From Mercenaria mercenaria (taxonomy: Eukaryota; Mollusca; Bivalvia; Venerida; Veneridae), in contig NC_069378.1 of assembly GCF_021730395.1 (NCBI RefSeq), positions 42,607,001 through 42,671,000 of the forward strand: a stretch of DNA of 64,000 bases, in the 5' to 3' direction. The notes under the pieces are model-generated. The model worked only from the letters and a program-made list of their open reading frames with translations, ran no database searches and had not been told where the DNA came from. Positions 47,480 to 61,129 of this stretch are shown here, piece after piece (position 1 is the stretch's first letter; every line of letters starts with the position of its first letter). A program made the position numbers and the translations under genes.

Positions 47480-48473
47480 CTTTTATTATTATATTGTAAT
47501 GTTGGTTGACCTTTTTTTTTCAACAGTTGAAAATGGTAAAATATTAATCTGAATATCTATGAAATTTATGGGTCGAATATAAAACTAACAAAATAACAAA
47601 TGTACAATTAATATGTATCATTGTTCATTTGATTACATAGAACTGATTATTTTCTGTTATAAAAATGTCTAGGGATAAAAATGTTTAAATAGTTTGCCTT
47701 TATATGTTTAGTGAAATAATTTAGTGTTTTTTTAATTCTCGGTTTTAGAAAAGGGCCACATAACATTCATCACGGACAAAGTGACAAAGTGGCAGAATTT
47801 TTTATGCAAAACACAGAGTATTTTTCATGAAGATAAAAACTAGTTTTACCTACTTAATGTGATCTTGTCCATTGATCAATGCGCTTTATATAAGGACTAC
47901 ATCAGTCGCAAGCAAAATGAGTTATATTATTCTTTCTGTCGTTTATCATTTTTGTCGTTTTTTTTCGCTTGAACTGAGGATCAATACATAATGTTAAATA
48001 TTTACCATTTTAAATGCTTTTATACTTTAACTCATCTAATACAATAACTAAATCCTCTTTACTTTAACTCATCTAATACAATCGCTAAAGCAATATCGTG
48101 TTTCTTTTGCAGAAATAATATACATGTATGAATTTTAGCGTGATCCTGATTTAGTTAACATAGGGATATGCGAAAAATTACTAGACAAATCGCTGTGTAG
48201 TTAAACTTTGAGACGGACCAGTATGATCTTAATAAGAAATTAAATATGTTAGATATAAACCAGCGTTTTAGAATTTTACCTGCTGAAACATTTCCGTTCA
48301 GTTTACTCGGATTCGCTACTCTTAAACTTCATATGAACCAAAAAGGATAAACAGTAGGTAACAAATCGGCAACTGCGTGAAAGGCTGCGCAGTAACAACT
48401 CCCGTAACAAATGATAGAATACACTAATCATTAGCATGCATAATATAACACTCAAACATAACATTTTGCAAGT
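47480..48473. other. No supported feature
   Basis: AT-rich. A 30-bp near-duplicate 'ctttaactcatctaatacaat' occurs at about 48026 and 48061; nothing else is evident. Confidence 0.4.
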
Positions 48474-51400
48474 ATATCCCAGATAGCAGACAGGCGTTGG
48501 CCCAACGTTGGACCAACTGCAGACTAGTCGTTGGTCCAACGAAGATTGCCAACGTTGGCCCAACGCCATTTTGCTAATTGGCGCAACGTTGGCCCAACAG
48601 TTGGTACACCGTTGACCAACGACTGGTATCCTACACTGATCATTGGCCCTCCATTGGGCCAACAACTGGTATCCTACACTTATCGTTGGCCCTCCATTTG
48701 GCCAACAGCATTTTTCTGTCTATCATGGTTGGTCCAACGTTGGGCCAACTCCATTTCTTTGTTGGCCAAAAGAAGGATGCCAATGCTACAGTATCCCAAC
48801 GATTACGAATTTGAAAAAAAAAACTAAAACTAATATATTATTTAGTACACATGATTTTTTTCAAATAATTCTGATTTTGTTTAACATTTAACAAAAACAA
48901 ATCTAACATTTATTTTAATTTTGTTTGCAAGTTTCCTGAACAAATATAACCGAATATTTCATCACTACAACATGTCAAATATTGATTCCAGCCTTTTATA
49001 AATCTAACTGAAAAAAAACCTGTCATTTTTCTTTTTTCAGTCAGTAATTAAATCGTATTAAAATGAATTACTGTCTGTATTTTAACTCATTATATATCCA
49101 AGTTCTGTCTTATTGTTTTCTTTTCTCACTGAAGTTGCAACTTTCTATCTTTTTTTTTTCCTGTGCTGGGCGCATTATTACTCCTGTAAAAAGATCGAAA
49201 ATCTTAATATTGATTAAACCATATACGTCAAATTGATAACAATAAATATACATATGCACATAAACCCCTGGACATAAACTTGCGTAAAACATATAAATAT
49301 TACTTTTGTCTGTATTAAACCGAGAAAAATGTGTTAAAATCAGAATTAAATAATCAACACTAGTACCATCCGCCAGTTTTAGATAAAAGTACTCAACATA
49401 TGTTCACATGGATGCTACCTGCATACAGGCTATAAAAAGAAATTCTCGATAAGATTCCGCAACTTTATCAAAAATATTCAAAAACTTCTACTTACAGTTT
49501 ATACCTAGTAGACCGGGTTTTTGTTAAATCTAGATCTATCACATGTATAATAGTTTCCTTTACTTCACATGTCTATGCAGCTATATGATAGTCTAGGAGC
49601 TAGTCTAAATGAATGTATAAATTGGTCTTTTGAAGCTTGATGAGTGTTAGTCACATAAAACAATATGGTCAGGTATAGCAGTTGTACATCACAAGGTCAC
49701 TGGCATAGCTTTTATGATTAATTAATTGACAGCAACCAGTTGCTTTGAGTGGTAATGCAATTAACACTATCCTGTCAAAGATCAAGTACCATTTGTGATA
49801 ATTTTGCTTTTTCCCAGGTAAATAGTGTACAGTGTATACAACTGAAACTGACAACTATCAGGTATATCAATTACATATAATGCATTTATGACAGATAATG
49901 TTACAAAGTATAAATCCAGACTAACTACCTGTCAATAACTCTTTAAAAATATGTATAAACAGTTCAACCAATAATGTTACGTTTGATTACAAAAATGATT
50001 AAATATATACCGAATAGTATACACTTATTGAATGGAAAGGTGGTCAACAGTCAAAACTATTTACTGAATCCTGAAGTACCAGCGGTGTCTTATTACATGA
50101 CATCGGATATTAACTTTCATATTTATTTTTTTTTCAAAATTTTTTATTAAACCTAACAATATAAAAAGACTGATTTATTATTATACCAAATTTAAATGAT
50201 TTTATACCAAAATGTCAGTGTCAGTGATAAACCTAATGTCTTGTACAGTGAACAATCAAATAAAATTAGCGGAGGATAAATCCTTGACATGTGTACCTAA
50301 CTGACATTAATATCTTTATCATTTTATTACTTGTTTGTACATGGTGTAAAATAATTAGCAACGCTTAATTAGGTGACACTTTATTTTTGATTGAACTTGT
50401 ATATTTATTGCATAGCACCTCTAACAAAAAACGGGTGTAATCTATACTACCTCCATGATGTAATCCAGCAGTCAGTTTCTAGCTGGGATTCTGCTGATAA
50501 GCCCTGCCTCAAAACTGTTCATGGGATTATTGATATGTTGATAGAATAATACAATGGAGAGACGCTTACTTTTTTGTCGAACATAATACATAATTATTAA
50601 TTCAAAATGGTATATATACTGTGGTATTGTCCAGTTTAATTGTCTTCTTAATGTTTCCTTATCAAAGCTGCATATTCATGATTTAGTTAGATCATCTTTT
50701 TATTATTTCCTCAACAAAGGCAACACATTAACATAAATTGATCGGGCAATAGACTGGAGTTTTTTTTTTACATTTTCTTCAGTATCAGCATATCCATTTT
50801 CATTAAATTTTGAATGAATATGTTTTCCGAGGCGTTGATTATTTAAGTTAACTAATCCGTTATCATACAATCGTAGTAGAAGGAAAACATTTTTTGATCT
50901 GCCATTGTCACCTTAAATCTGCTTTGACTGCTCGAAAGAGAGATGTTCTTTCTTTTTTACAAAAACCCATATTAAGGCGTTGGTGTAAACGTTTAGCATG
51001 TAAGCTTTACATTTTATATGTCATGACTAGCGGACGAGTACCGTTTGTGTCTTTGCTGTGAGACGAATATGTAAAATGTTTATTATGGCTGATTGAATGT
51101 TGTTTAAATATTAAATTTGACCAGCTGTTGACCAGACTTATTTTTTAAGAGAAAACTCTTTATGAAGTCTCCAACTGCACGTTTTTCCTTAGCACGTATG
51201 TAATGACTAGCCTGTATGTTACGTCTTTTTAATGATCGTAATAATTGCAATCAAACGGAAATGAATCGATTGAATACTAATTCAAATCATAAAAACTATT
51301 TGATATTTACTTTTGTTTTTGAAATATACATCGAAACCTACAATGTTATAGTTTTTTTGTAAAGTGTGATGCAATGGAAATTTCCGCCGTAAAAAATTTG

Positions 51401-51559
51401 GGAAGAAATGTCCGCTGACATAAACTTGCGAGATGTTCATCAGAAATTTATGTTGGAAACAGCTGATATTGGGCCGACCATTTTCGCGAACAGAACAAAC
51501 TAATATTTCGGCAGAAATTTCCGCTGAATGCTGTGGCAGAAATGTGTTCTGAAACCCCG

Positions 51560-51581
51560 CCCCCCCCCCCCCCCCCCCCCC
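51560..51581. repeat. Homopolymer (C)22
   Basis: A run of C following 'gaaaccccg', about 1 kb upstream of the gene at 52643. Confidence 0.9.
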
Positions 51582-51858
51582 AACTTTCATATGTCCTTTT
51601 ATTTCAACAGAAAATTCTACCAGAAAGAAATATTTTAGCAGCATTTACAGGCGTAACATGCAGATTTTACAATGTGTACATGATATATACGCATTTTTTG
51701 ATGCAAAAATACACAAAATATTGACCGCTGTATGCATAAAGCTTAAAACAGAAAAAAAAGAGTTCCCTCTACTATTTTTTACACCAATAAATCTGGCCTA
51801 AAGAGTAGAATTAACCAAATTTTCTGAGATTTCTTACATAACTCGGGTTATCGAGAGT

Positions 51859-52141
51859 TCATGTTCTGGAATATTCACCCGGTTTATTGTAAACATTTTA
51901 TGATTGTGCAACATTAAATACTTGTTATAGCAGTTTTTTCTTCAACTTTTTTTTCACAAATTAGATTCTTCAGGTAGTAGATTTGAAATAGTTCAAAATA
52001 TCATGTTCTGGAATATTCACCCGGTTTATTGTAAACATTTTATGATTGTGCAACATTAAATACTTGTTATAGCAGTTTTTTCTTCAACTTTTTTTCACAA
52101 ATTAGATTCTTCAGGTAGTAGATTTGAAATAGTTCAAAATA
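51859..52141. repeat. Near-perfect tandem duplication, 142-bp unit
   Basis: Units 51859-52000 and 52001-52141 begin TCATGTTCTGGAATATTCAC and differ by about one base in a T run, so the event is very recent. Confidence 0.95.
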
Positions 52142-52552
52142 TCATAACGGCTGCAGATAAGTATTAACTTTAATTAGTCCAAACTATGATAACGAATTGG
52201 GGGAAAAAAGTATTTAATTAAATACTGCATGTTACACCTACACAACGTGTTTACCTGTAGGGGCTTGTGATAAAACAGTGACCTGTAAAATATATAATTA
52301 TTATATTATTACTTCTAATGGGCCAACGTTGGGCCAACGATGTTTTCTCTATGTAAGTATTTCCCTGAAAATCGATACTGGGCCAATGCAGAGATATCTC
52401 TGACTGAAATTTAAAGTTGGTTCAACTTCGGCCCAACAGCTGTATTTACAATACTTATTAATCATTATTGGGCCAACAGTGGCCTAACAACGATTATCCA
52501 TTGACGGTTTTCTGTCGTTGGCCCGATGACTTCATGTTTACAGGGATAAGAG

Positions 52553-52560
52553 TATATAAA
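52553..52560 (+). promoter_or_regulatory. TATA box of the gene at 52643
   Basis: TATATAAA followed by GG, 90 bp upstream of the ATG and only a few bases after the end of the putative element at 48474-52548. Confidence 0.6.
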
Positions 52561-52642
52561 GGCCAAATGAGGACGATTGTCTAAGTTGATTACAAATAGT
52601 TCACGACTGCCGAGGTGTATTTGAGTTTATATGCGGTACAGG

Positions 52643-55600
52643 ATGCGACTTACTATAGCATACATATTTATCTTTAATAGTTTGATGGACTATTCGACCT
52701 GTTTTCCAGGTGGTTGGTACCAGATTCCTCTTGGTTCACCTAAAAGTATAAACTCGATTGATGCAGCGGCACGATATATCGGTGGGAGTTTCCCATCTCC
52801 ACTCTCCGCTCGAAAGTGGCTTGAGGTTTGTCTCTAATATATTTGCTTTGTTACATTTTTATGTACGTGTGTTTTTCATTTGATACTTTCAAAAATTTAT
52901 CTTAAAAATATCAGTATTGTAATGTTTCAAAGAAATAGCTAAATAAAATTAAACACAAACAGAGCAGTGTTTATAATTTCATAGAGCACATATTTGTAGC
53001 AGATGAAAAGTAGACTAGAATAGGACCTTTTAAACTATGCATTTACATTTTTTGTTGTTCTGTGTACAAACCTGCCATGTTGCAATCCGGTGAAACCAGT
53101 CTCAGTTAAAAGAGAATTGATTTCACTTTGAATTAAGGAGGAGTTCGATTGATCATTGGTTGAGATTAGTTGATACTAGTTTGTATGGAATATTAAACAC
53201 AATAACATATTGGTGTTTCTAGTATAGCAGACAATAAGTTTTCTTAACACAACTGGTCTCTAAATACAACATAATTTGCTCCTTTAATAACTTTAAAAAG
53301 AACAGAAAAAGTGTGCTCTCAAACTTTATATCAGGAGTTGTGTGTACCAAATCTGGAAATGTACAACATTAAAAAGAAGCTTATTTACTTGATAGTGAAA
53401 ATCCGTTGAAATTGCCTTTAATTTTTCGATTCAAGTTAAATCAGTTTGGTTACTAAATGATAAATGATGATAAATGTGTAATTGTTTAATCATTTTATCC
53501 AATATGCAATGTAAGTATGATATATATAAATCTGTTGATATATATTTTTATCTTTTCAGTTCCAGCCCAATTTTGACATATACAAAGTGGATTTTATAGC
53601 TGGATTCCGGGATGGCATTGTAAGTAATAAAATTTAATCTCATTTGCATAATAACGCTATTTCAACAATCTTGCTATCCAAATCACAGAACAGTTTTTTT
53701 TATGTCACATATTGTATATACACACCGTTCAACGGAATCTAGTGAATACCGTTGATCTGCCGACGACAGTACAGTATATACATGTACCTATTTTGGTAAA
53801 GGTGAGTATTGGCCTATTTTTTACATTTTCCACAATATCTTAGCAAAAAGAATCATACAGATTGATTCCCCATTTGGAAAGGACGAAATCCTGGCGCAAA
53901 CAGGATATTATTCAGCGAGAAATTGCAGAAAAAGTGTGCAAATTTTCGACAAAATGAGTCATTCGTACATCTTACACGTAATTGAACGGATATTAACGAA
54001 AGTCATTAGGGTCCATTACCTTAAAATGAATCTAACATAACTGTATTGTGGCAACCAGTTACACGAAACGTTTTTGTCAAAATATTAATTCTAAGTTACA
54101 AAATCCGTTCGTATAAGGAGAGTGTGTGGTGAAACAGTGAGTTTGTTGTCTTCTGTAAGTATTTTGAATGTTTATTGGGTAAATGATTTCAAAGTTTTAA
54201 AATGCCAGAATGCAATCGGCTCCCGGTAAATACTTGTCATTTGAGGTGAATAAATGGAATCGAAAACATTATATTAAGCACATTCGTATTTTCATTTCTG
54301 AAACTTGCGTTCTTTTACTTAGTGCCATTCTAGAATTTAAAATGTTGACACGAAAACACATTTAAAATGAAATTTATATACACGTAATAATGTTGTATTT
54401 CTGCTAAAATTATTTTGGCTATACCGTGAGAAAACCTATATTACTTACATGACATATTTTTGCATCGGCATCGTAGTTTATAATACTTGAAAATAGTTGT
54501 TTCTGTTGTGTTTATATAGAAACTAGAAACTAGTGTATTGATATTTATCCAAGACAAAGCAAATTTTACGATATTTTACAAATAAATGTGACTTGATATG
54601 TTACGACAACCGAAATTTAGAACAATTCATGCACAATAATAGAAAAAAGGTTTGTACATTTTGTAACTAGAAGATCCGTGATGACATAAAATTACACGGT
54701 TATATTATATTTTAGTAAAATGTTTCAAGTTCCTTAATATCGAATATATGATGTCAATGTAAGGATACATAAGTCTTCGACGCGCAATACACAAACCATG
54801 CAAGACGACATCATACTGCTTCTCAAAACGTTCAAGTCACGTCTCGAAACGCGTTTGATGACTTGCATAAAAGCATTTTAAGTTTTTTGAAAGAGTTAAG
54901 AAAACTTTTTCAAAGAGGCATATTATAGGGGTAAAATAATTTTCTTCATTTTATTCTATTTAAACTTTGGATTGTTGCTTCTTATAAAGCTTTAGTCATA
55001 GAACGTCCTATATCCTTTCCGCAGCCTTAACGTACTAAAACGTATTAGCGTCTGATGGCCCTTTCACGCTTCCGTAGAAGCAACATTTATTACACGAAAC
55101 TTATTTTGAAAATATTTCCGAAATGTCTAGGTCTGCAGCTCTCAAATACGGTTATATCTTACATCTGAGTCATATACTGACACTCTCAGACAACATCAAA
55201 AATGACATTTTGAGCGATTTGATGAAGTTCCAAAATTATCGATGTACCCTTGGTCCGTTACGGACCCCTGTGGGATTTCTGTTTATCCAGAGCTCAACTA
55301 TTTTTTCATAGATTGAAAGCTGACATGCTGTACTAAAGCCCAGGTAATTTCAATTCGTAATAAAGTGCTGAAAATTGGCTCCCCGATAGCAAAAAAAAAA
55401 AAAAAAAAAAGAAGTCCACGCGCATACATTTAGACGTGGTGACCCTGCGCGTGACCCCTGACTATCTACGAATCAAAATGCGGCTTTCGTTTTCAAGTTT
55501 AGCATTTCTTCTTTCATTTTATTTACTTCCGGAAATAGCTGAAGGTCGAGTGACATCATTTTCTGTGTTGTCAAAAATATACATGTGCCTGGCGAGATTG

Positions 55601-58600
55601 CATAAATATGTGCTGGCCGTCCTAAGGTTATTAGAGAAATCATTTTTTATCTAAAAATCAGTGCCTTTTAGACATTTTTTAACACGTCTGTACGAAAACT
55701 GACGTTTGAGACAAAAATGGCTAAACTAAAATGCATTTTAGGAAATCTGTATATCTTTTCCGCAGCCTTAACGTACTAAAACGTATTAGCGTCTGATGGC
55801 CCTTTCACGCTTCCGTAGAAACAACATTTATTACACGAAACTTATTTTGAAAATATTTCCGAAATGTCTAGGTCTGCAGCTCTCAAATACGGTTATATTT
55901 TACATCTGAGTCATATACTGACACTCTCAGACAACATCAAAAATGACATTTTGAGCGATTTGATGAAGTTCCAAAATTATCGATGTACCCTTGGTCCGTT
56001 ACGGACCCCTGTGGGATTTCTGTTTATCCAGAGCTCAACTATTTTTTCATAGATTAAAAGCTGACATGCTGTACTAAAGCCCAGGTAATTTCAATTCGTA
56101 ATAAAATGCTGAAAATTGGCTCCCCGATAGCAAAAAAAAAAAAAAGAAGTCCACGCGCGAGATTGCATAAATATGTGCTGGCCGTCCTAAGGTTATGTAT
56201 TAAACAATGGCAATATAAATAAGCATGCCTACAGATAAACAATTAAGACAATAGGCAAGTAAAAATGATATAAATAAACATTATGCTAGTGTTTTATGAG
56301 AATACCATTTCGCCCTCCTGTGTATGTTTGGAACAGTAAACTCTTGTTTTTAAGATTACCAACCAAGTCATCCTTTCTGACACCACTGACTACAAATACC
56401 AAACCGTACAATTATAGTCTACTGAATAGCCAGTCCTCATATATTTAGAAATCTGCTACATAACTTTAGTACAGAGATCTCGATTGTGGGTTAAACGGTA
56501 TACACTATAAACTGATCGACAAATTGAAAGGTGTTTCATCATTCACCCTGCATGACTTTGGGGATTTAATACAAAATTAAATGTAATTTAAAATACATGT
56601 AAATTTTGAATGCAATTGAAGTGCAATTGCATTAAAGTGAATTTAATGTAAATTAAATTTCAAAATTTTCTTTCAATTTACTTTGCGTTTATTTTTTTCA
56701 TGTATCGTTTTGTATATCATAATGCAATGTCCAAGTTTGCGCAAAAACTAGATTTTGTTATCATAACGTATTTTTAATGTATTTCACTGAAGAAATTTAT
56801 AATATACACCCTCTAGTATATCTTTCTATTATAATTATCCATTTGACCTTTGTTGCGTTTTGTACCCTCCGTGCCTGTAGAAATTCTATATTTATCTTTA
56901 TATACCTTATAATTGTCTGAAAGACTTATTTACTTATCAAACTTTGAGCTGTGTGTTTTTATAATTTATAAATTTAAAACAGGAACGATTTATAGTTCTT
57001 CATATGCACACTTAAAATAACATTTATACCTTTTTACACAATTTAATCAATCATATTTAATAATAATTTACTGTATAAAGTTTTCGGTGTGTACGTATTT
57101 TCAACGCAATAAAGTTATAGTGTATCACTCCATGAATTTTGGTATTTAATACAAAATTAAATGTAATTTAAATTACATGTCAATTTTGAATGCAATTGCA
57201 CTAAAGTGAATTTATGTAAATATAAATATAATGTAAATTAAATTTCAAAATTACTTTCAATTTAATTTGCGTTTAATTTTTCATGAAATTCCCCTATTTA
57301 CTTTGCTTTTAAGATGCTCTTAAATATTATGAAATTTCTGATTTAGTTGTAATTTTAGGAAAATAGATCTGATGATTTGTTTGAATTTAATGGATCTTCA
57401 TGCAAGTAAATTTTGAATGCTACTGATCGAATTTCACACAATGTCTATATAAACTGAAATTTAATTTACCAAAATTTCATACAATCCCAAATTTAATGAA
57501 ATGTTAGGACAATAAATCTGACGATTTATATGAATTTAGTGGAACTTCATGCAAGTAAATTTTGAATGCCACTGGCCAGATTTAACAAAATGTCTGTATA
57601 AAGAAATTTAATTAACCAAAATTTCAAATAATCCCGAATTTAATGAAATGATTGGAAAAATAATCTGATGATTTATATGAATTTAGAGAATCTTCACACA
57701 AGTAAATGTGAAGGTCATTGAATTAAACTTTACGCAATATGTCTATATCGTAAAATTTAATGCCGTGAAGGTAAGGCAGGGGTGGGGTGCGGATGGTTCA
57801 GAATGCCTCACAAGGACCCGTGCCCAGGTTCTCGTAAATTTTGTATAGCGTACAAAAGTAACAGGTAAACTGGTTTCTGTATTGTGTCATAAAAGATACA
57901 TATAATAGAAGTAATTTTGTCCAAGTAATGTTTTTTTTTTTTTTTTGAGAAGTAAATAACCAGTCAATCCGGCTAGTGCACAGTCTAAATGAATGTATAA
58001 AACTGAGAATGATTTCTTCAGGCTCTTGGAGATAATATAACGGTACCCACATGAATTAGCACCTGGTCCAGGTCATATAATAATTAGAAATGGCGAGATA
58101 TTCCTTTCAAGATCATACGGTAAATATGCAGACTGATTTTTCTAATCCACCAATACCCTTGTCTAGCAGACACAAAGGTGACCGCAGTTAATTGATAAGT
58201 TCTGTACTTTAGCGCGGCTGATTTAAATATTTAACTGCGTTATGTTTCACATTAATTGGAAATCTTTAGCAACTTTAACTTATTTATTTGACTTTGAATA
58301 ATATGGTATTTTGCTTTATATATAATTATATATTCACCTTTTCCCTTGTTTATTTAACTGATAATTATATATGTTTAATATTACATCTTATTGATTATCA
58401 GTTATTTATTTGTCATATTACCTAGTTAGTTCCCACAAGAATGCTTACATTCATTCATTTCGATTGATTTGCAAACCTTTATTTATGTATTAACTTCTTC
58501 ATTCTTTCACTGAATCATTCAATCAATCAGTCGATATAGCAATCAACCGCTGATTTTAGTATTCATTCAGTCATTCTTCTCAAGTGTATATTTCCTTAAT

Positions 58601-59775
58601 AAAATTTAGGATACAATTATTCGTTTAAAGAATGACTTATTTTTTAGTCGATCAATTAGTCATTTAGTCAGTCTATCAATCAATCTATTCATCACACATT
58701 CATTCAAAAAATTTATTGATTTGTACTTTTTAGGTCAGTCTTATAATTTTTCATTTCATATCATTTGTAGATGTCAGTCAGTGAGTCAGTCTATATTAAT
58801 TTAATTAATTTTCGGAATTTTCATATAATGAGTCAATCATTCACTCAAACAATTAATCATCCATTCAATCAGTCTGTCTTATAATACTTTATAAACATTC
58901 CATCATTTTATTCATATTTTCATTGGAATATAAGAGCATAGTTTACAGTGATGAGTCAGACATAAAAAACTGTTCCATTCTTTGTATTCAATTCATATCT
59001 TTTTATCAGTCGCTTTTTGCCTTTCTGTGATTTAAGCATTCTGGTGACCATCAACCCATGCGTAGCAGATTAAAGGGGACCCATCATGGGGATAATCTGG
59101 GTCCCTGATACATAATGTTAAGGGAGGTGTGTGGGTGTCCAACAAGAGCGGATGGTTCAGAATGCCTCACCAGGGCACCGTGCCCAGTTTGAGGTTACCC
59201 CATGGGTTAATATCATCCAGTTAACGTTGAATTAAATTTATATTATAACTACTTTGTTATTCAATTACTTCCCTTATCTGGGTCAAACTTGGAAGAAATC
59301 ATAGCTTAACATGTCCGATACACAGTTGGAGTTTTGTACATGTATTATTTTTAACAAATTTAATTTCAAGTAAATGTGAGATATAAAGTTTACTGGAATT
59401 TACGTTGTATGAAATTTACCTGCATTTGAAATATACATAAAGCAAGTTTAATTCAAATTTACTTGCAGTAAATTGGAATTATATTTTTTACACATGAAAT
59501 CTAAGAAAATTTAATTGAGAAGTAAATTCCAATTTTCATGCAGTGTCAGTAGAATAACTATAGGTTGACTCACAATTTATATCTACATATGTGTTTCATT
59601 TTCTTTCTCCAGAACTATTAGGTTGATCAGTATATTCAGGTTTTCCTAACTTGATGTTTTCTCTTTTCAGACACGTAAATGTCAAACTGATGTTCTCTGG
59701 ACCTTCAAACCTTTGAAGAAAACCACGTTCAATATACGATGTAATCCTCCATGGAGTAGTAAACTTTTGCCGTAG
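52643..59775 (+). CDS. Small secreted cystatin-like-layout protein, 115 aa, three exons
   Basis: Exons are 52643-52825 (donor GTTTGT), 53560-53619 (acceptor TTTTCAG, donor GTAAGT) and 59671-59775 (acceptor TTTTCAG), phase 0. An in-frame ATG at 52631 exists, but the ATG at 52643 aligns with the paralogue at 63410. The signal peptide (TIAYIFIFNSLMDYST) is followed by CFPGGWYQIPLGSPKS. Exon 2 gives YKVDFIAGFRDG. Exon 3 gives KCQTDVLWTFKP, then a second Cys exactly 19 residues after the first, then NPPW. A 19-residue gap and a cysteine four residues into exon 3 are also, as I recall, features of vertebrate cystatin C. Intron 2 is 6 kb of repeats. It should be secreted; target unknown. Confidence 0.8.
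52826..55009. other. Introns of the gene at 52643; no separate feature
   Basis: Apart from exon 2 (53560-53619) this is AT-rich intron without recognised repeats or genes. Confidence 0.4.
55010..56200. repeat. Direct duplication with 741-bp period in intron 2
   Basis: 55010-55420 recurs at 55751-56155 almost unchanged, starting TATC(C/T)TTTCCGCAGCC. Each copy holds the same 62-codon open frame (55123-55311, 55864-56052) beginning MSRSAALKYG. The second copy then joins 'cgagattgcataaatatgtg' directly, having lost about 150 bp present after the first copy. Confidence 0.9.
56540..57740. repeat. AT-rich repeats of AAATTTAA-type, two long units
   Basis: 'attaaatgtaatttaaa(a/t)tacatgt' and 'ttttgaatgcaattg' occur near 56570 and 57150 (spacing about 580). 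Diverged shorter repeats ('aaatttaat…aaccaaaatttca') recur at 57460-57640. A related block is at 59330-59545. Non-coding. Confidence 0.7.
57786..57840. repeat. 55-bp block repeated at 59150-59205
   Basis: 'gcggatggttcagaatgcctca' followed by 'ccgtgcccag' occurs at both sites in the same orientation. Confidence 0.8.
58440..58960. repeat. Degenerate (TCAA/ATTC) simple-sequence tract
   Basis: Cryptic microsatellite rich in 'tcaatcaatcagtc', 'attcattcagtcattc' and 'gtcagtcagtgagtcagtc'. Confidence 0.75.
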
Positions 59776-60159
59776 TCGTTTTTCATAGCTGATATGTAAC
59801 GATAAGAAATTAAAAAAATAGTGACCGAATTGTTTCGTCGCCTTAGGTTTATATGTACTAAGGTCAGTGATGCTTTTGACATACACGTTGGTTTAGAGTA
59901 TTCTGTATATGATACGAATAATCTGCACTGTCGTTCCTTTTTACAAGTAGTTGACTTCAATATCGTCTGTATGAAAAACAAAGATGCGGATGTTTTAGCA
60001 AATTATAAAATATACATATAGCATTAAGTCAGATACATGCTGCTTTAATAGAGGGATTAGCATGATTATTTAAAAAAAAAAACTGTTACTCTTGTTGATA
60101 GCGTATAGTTTTATTGTTGCTACGCAATAACAATGAAAGTTAATTTTGATTCTGTCAGT
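59776..60159. other. 3' region of the gene at 52643; no separate feature
   Basis: No clear AATAAA near the stop; AATTAAAAAAATA at 59808-59820 is the closest candidate. Confidence 0.3.
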
Positions 60160-60310
60160 TGGTGGACCGGTGGTCTTGATTCCCAACCCAGTCAAATTGC
60201 TATCCAGGCACTGCAAATATCTGAGATGCTCTTGAGTTTCTCCCAACCAACTAAGAGGCAATACAGAGACAGGGCTATTCATGTGTCGGTGTAAAACACC
60301 GAACGCTTTA
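60160..60310 (-). repeat. Dispersed repeat, reverse copy of the 315-545 type
   Basis: Read on the - strand: CGGTGTTTTACACCG, then 'cctcttagttggttgggaga' and 'ctcaagagcatctcagatat', matching 403-530 in order. Confidence 0.6.
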
Positions 60311-61129
60311 AAAAGAATTAGGCGTCCATTTGCAAAGATCGAGGCAAAGTCATTCTTTACATTTGAATGTTCGCTGTATCATTGTTTTGAACATTCGACA
60401 TACTTATTTTAAATGTGTAACATATTTTACTATATTGTAAGCATTTACCTGATGTCAGATATTTCCGCGCGCATTATATCATACTTTCATTGGTGAAGCA
60501 GCAATTGAATGGAAACGGATCTAACGTTGCGAGCATGGGATCAACTGACACTTGTATCGCTCTCTAAACCATTTCGTTAATTTTATTCGAAAAAGAAAAA
60601 ATAGAACTTTTTGAATGAGAAATGTTTGATAAAAATCATACTATATTTTTTACGCGGTGGAGGACATTTTCTCTGAGAAGTTTGGTCAAATTGAATACCT
60701 GTTCCGCTCCTTCCTACTCCTAAAACTCACATTGAACACACTCTTGTGCCAGTTGCTTAAACATGTGTATATCATTTTTGAAATGACATAACATATCGTA
60801 TTCAGTCACGTACTTGGAAAAATAATATGATTCAACTGACACAAGCCGTTGTTTGATATCAATTCGCCGGTATTATATGATATACGCAATTTCTATCAAA
60901 TCTTAAAATGCCTTATAATGATAAAACTGCATTAAGAAATTCAAATATTCTTAGATTTCAATACGTTTCCTGTTGTCTTGGTTTCTTGCGAGATTTTGTC
61001 AGTATTACAGTTTAATTCAATTATGTAACGAGTGACTGAGTTGGCAATACATAAGTCCTCTACTGGTGGAACAAATTGTTCGTGTTCGTGCCTTGTTGTT
61101 GTTGGCAACAGTGTTAGGCCTTAAATGCT

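Larger units (their letters stand above)
35000..47480 (+). repeat. Segmental duplication, unit B (partner 1-2985)
   Basis: 35000-35212, 43811-43937 and 45262-47480 are collinear with about 1-200, 200-320 and 320-2985. The two gaps are the transposon 35213-43810 and the stretch 43938-45262. The homology ends at 47480 within a SINE head. Confidence 0.8.
48474..52548. mobile_element. Putative 4-kb element with GTTGGCC-rich ends
   Basis: The left end is ATATCCCAGATAGCA followed by repeated GTTGGCCCAACG words (48490-48780). The right end, reversed, is TTATCCCTGTAAACA followed by GGGCCAACG words (52317-52535). The ends agree as imperfect inverted repeats, suggesting one element whose interior (48800-52300) has no recognised gene. 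No target duplication was fixed, so the two ends could also be separate repeats. Confidence 0.4.

Noticed and set aside
48303-48891. Several overlapping open frames at 48303-48891
   Set aside because: They translate the GTTGGCC repeat in different frames.
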